From Paracoccus yibinensis (lineage in GTDB: Bacteria; Pseudomonadota; Alphaproteobacteria; Rhodobacterales; Rhodobacteraceae): a stretch of 64,000 nt of DNA. The stretch covers positions 62,001 through 126,000 of the forward strand of contig NZ_JAVCWH010000003.1 in the NCBI RefSeq assembly GCF_030846195.1. Direction: 5' to 3'. The notes under the pieces are model-generated. The model ran no database searches. It saw only the letters and a list, made by a program, of their open reading frames with translations, and was not told the origin of the DNA. The position numbers and the translations under genes were made by a program. Shown piece after piece: positions 62,338 to 64,000 of the stretch. How positions within the stretch are numbered: position 1 is the stretch's first letter; every line of letters starts with the position of its first letter.

Positions 62338-63714
62338 TCACAAACGGCCCCAAAGGTCGTATTCCCCCGCCTCGTCCACCGTCACGGTCACGATGTCCCC
62401 GGGGGTTAGCGCCTCGAAACCTTCGTCGATGAACAGGTTGCCGTCGATTTCCGGCGCGTCGGCCTTGGTGCGGCAGGTCGCGCCCTGGTCGTCAACGCTG
62501 TCCACGATGACCTCGATGCGGCTGCCAACCTTGGCTTGCAGCTTGGCCTCGGAAATGGCCTGGGCCTTTTCCATGAAGCGCTCGAACCGCTCCTGCTTGA
62601 CTTCGGCGGGAACGTGGTCGGGCAGGTCGTTGGCCCGCGCGCCCTTGACGTTTTCGTACTGGAAGGCGCCGACGCGATCCAGTTGCGCCTCGTCCAGCCA
62701 GTCCAGCAGGGTCTGGAACTCGGCCTCGGTCTCGCCGGGATAGCCCACGATGAAGGTCGAACGCAGGGTGATGTCCGGGCAGATGGCACGCCAGGCGGCG
62801 ATCTCGTCCAGCGTCTTCGCGGCAGCGGCGGGGCGGGCCATGCGCTTCAGCACATCCGGGTGGGCGTGCTGAAAGGGAATGTCCAGATAGGGCAGCACCA
62901 GCCCCTCGGCCATCAGCGGGATCAGGTCGCGGACATGCGGATAGGGATAAACGTAATGCAGCCGCACCCATGCGCCAAGCGAGCCCAGGTCGCGCGCCAG
63001 GTCGGTGATATGGGCGCGGTGCCCCCGGTCCGTTGCGTGCCGCAGATCCAGGCCATAGGCACTGGTGTCCTGTGAAATCACCAGCAGTTCGCGTACCCCC
63101 GCCTGCACAAGCTTCTCGGCCTCGCGCACGACGGCATGGGCGGGGCGGCTGACCAGGCGGCCGCGCATGTCGGGGATGATGCAGAACTTGCACTTGTGGT
63201 TGCAGCCCTCCGAGATCTTCAGATAGCTGTAATGGCGCGGGGTCAGGCTGACGCCCGAGGCGGGCAGCAGGTCGATGAAGGGATCGGGCTGCGGCGGCAC
63301 GGCGGCGTGGACCGCGTCCAGCACGGCCTCGTACTGATGCGGGCCGGTGACGGCCAGCACCTTGGGATGGGCACCGGTGATGTATTCGGGTTCCGCCCCC
63401 AGGCAGCCGGTGACCAGGACCTTGCCGTTCTCGCGCAGCGCCTCGCCGATGGCGTCCAGCGATTCCGCCTTGGCGCTGTCCAGGAAGCCGCAGGTGTTCA
63501 CGATCACCGCGTCCGCGCCCTTGTAGTCGGGGCTGATCGCGTAACCCTCGGCCCGCAGGCGGGTCAGGATGCGTTCGCTGTCCACAAGCGCCTTGGGACA
63601 GCCGAGGCTGACCATGCCGATGGTCGGCTGGCCTTCGCGGCGCCCCAGAAGGCTGTCATCGGAAATGCGGGCGCGGGCCAGGTCGGGGCGCAGGTCGGGC
63701 GGGTTCATGTGCAT
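62338..63714 (-). CDS. rimO: Ribosomal protein S12 methylthiotransferase RimO
   Basis: A radical-SAM enzyme of 458 aa that methylthiolates an Asp of ribosomal protein S12. The UPF0004 domain carries three Cys ([21 protein letters not shown]). The radical SAM cluster is [13 protein letters not shown]. The C-terminal TRAM domain is at about residues 392-458. ATG at 63714 is used; ATG 63708 is equally possible. The ORF continues 80 codons upstream but into a different gene's region, so those are excluded. It runs toward the MT-A70 gene with a 79-bp gap. Confidence 0.96.
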   Translation of the reverse strand: MHMNPPDLRPDLARARISDDSLLGRREGQPTIGMVSLGCPKALVDSERILTRLRAEGYAISPDYKGADAVIVNTCGFLDSAKAESLDAIGEALRENGKVLVTGCLGAEPEYITGAHPKVLAVTGPHQYEAVLDAVHAAVPPQPDPFIDLLPASGVSLTPRHYSYLKISEGCNHKCKFCIIPDMRGRLVSRPAHAVVREAEKLVQAGVRELLVISQDTSAYGLDLRHATDRGHRAHITDLARDLGSLGAWVRLHYVYPYPHVRDLIPLMAEGLVLPYLDIPFQHAHPDVLKRMARPAAAAKTLDEIAAWRAICPDITLRSTFIVGYPGETEAEFQTLLDWLDEAQLDRVGAFQYENVKGARANDLPDHVPAEVKQERFERFMEKAQAISEAKLQAKVGSRIEVIVDSVDDQGATCRTKADAPEIDGNLFIDEGFEALTPGDIVTVTVDEAGEYDLWGRL

Positions 63715-63829
63715 CCGCCGCAGATAGGTGATTCGGCGCCGCCGGAAAAGGGGGATGCGCTGCCCCCCGGCCGAAAGCCTTCGCCGGAACGTGATTTCCC
63801 CCGGACAGCCCAATCGGCAAGATGGCCCC

Positions 63830-64000
63830 ATGAGCCGATTTCGCCTGATCCTGACCCTTGCCGCCGCGCTGAGCGCGGCGGTTCCCGCCGCTGCCCAAGC
63901 CGACATCATCGAGCGTGGCCCCTTCATCGACGTGGTGGACCATCGCGGCGGCAACGTGATCCAGATGATCCAGTTGCGCGAACGATTGGCCCGCTCGGGC
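63830..64000 (+). CDS. Exported protein of unknown function (N-terminal part)
   Basis: ATG at 63830 begins a frame that runs off the right edge (57 codons visible). The product has a clear Sec signal peptide ([20 protein letters not shown] then AAAQA, cut after AQA). The mature start [20 protein letters not shown] continues with [14 protein letters not shown]. The end is missing, so I name no family. It may resemble exported Rhodobacteraceae proteins with a downstream ClpP-like part, but nothing visible here shows that. It is divergent from rimO across 115 bp. Confidence 0.6.
   Translation, partial: MSRFRLILTLAAALSAAVPAAAQADIIERGPFIDVVDHRGGNVIQMIQLRERLARSG

Overview
The window looks like chromosome of a high-GC alphaproteobacterium of the Rhodobacteraceae/Paracoccaceae, most probably Paracoccus. 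The pointers are a ba3-type quinol oxidase operon ending in SURF1 with an FNR box upstream, the carboxyspermidine route to spermidine, a valS with a long insertion, and short intergenic elements of a kind seen in this group. No plasmid, prophage, transposase, rRNA, tRNA or CRISPR array is visible. Most of it is ordinary core genome, with accessory stretches at about 5.5-8.4 kb and 55-62 kb.

Layout. 0-5.6 kb: a nucleotidase tail, a small membrane protein, a UbiH-like hydroxylase, divergent metR/metF with two MetR boxes between them, and an ornithine decarboxylase next to a divergent Lrp-type regulator. 5.6-8.4 kb: an HxlR regulator divergent from a three-gene operon (double DUF1428, double VOC, GST). 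8.5-16.9 kb: valS, a HisC-like aminotransferase with a stand-alone RAM protein, a MATE exporter, cbpA-cbpM and an aldo/keto reductase. 16.9-22.2 kb: a five-gene Dpp/Opp-type peptide ABC importer. 22.3-28.0 kb: a seven-gene MoxR-DUF58-VWA (Bat) operon. 28.4-33.3 kb: cyoABCD-surf1. 33.5-36.8 kb: an MFS carrier, a LysR regulator and an EamA exporter. 36.7-43.2 kb: malate synthase G, an AI-2E-type permease, and the carboxyspermidine dehydrogenase and decarboxylase. 43.2-50.2 kb: two poorly known proteins, phhB, cls, accD, folC, zapE and a nucleosidase. 50.2-55.3 kb: an ABC exporter, a CAP-domain lipoprotein, a BON-LysM protein and an acyl-CoA synthetase. 55.4-62.3 kb: a surface-polysaccharide/modification region (GT61, rhamnosyl-type transferase, HNH protein, GT-D-like protein, ettA, sulfotransferase, MT-A70 methylase). 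62.3-64 kb: rimO and the start of an exported protein.

The most interesting signals lie between genes. (1) Two copies, 20 kb apart, of a roughly 210-bp multi-hairpin element. Their stems differ by compensatory changes, and both begin directly after the stop codon of a minus-strand gene. (2) Four copies of a 3' module, CTTCTTCTTC then AAATATCC then a G/C hairpin, each just after a stop codon and in the same orientation. (3) A cluster of four REP-like palindromes with GTAG-type heads at 57.9-58.1 kb. I also report good regulator-site candidates for FNR (cyo), MetR (metR/metF) and HxlR.

Functional links. Ornithine decarboxylase makes putrescine, which the two carboxyspermidine enzymes 36 kb away would convert to spermidine. 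The nucleosidase and metF/metR belong to methionine/SAM metabolism. CyoABCD is the aerobic quinol oxidase, and its SURF1 is an assembly factor.
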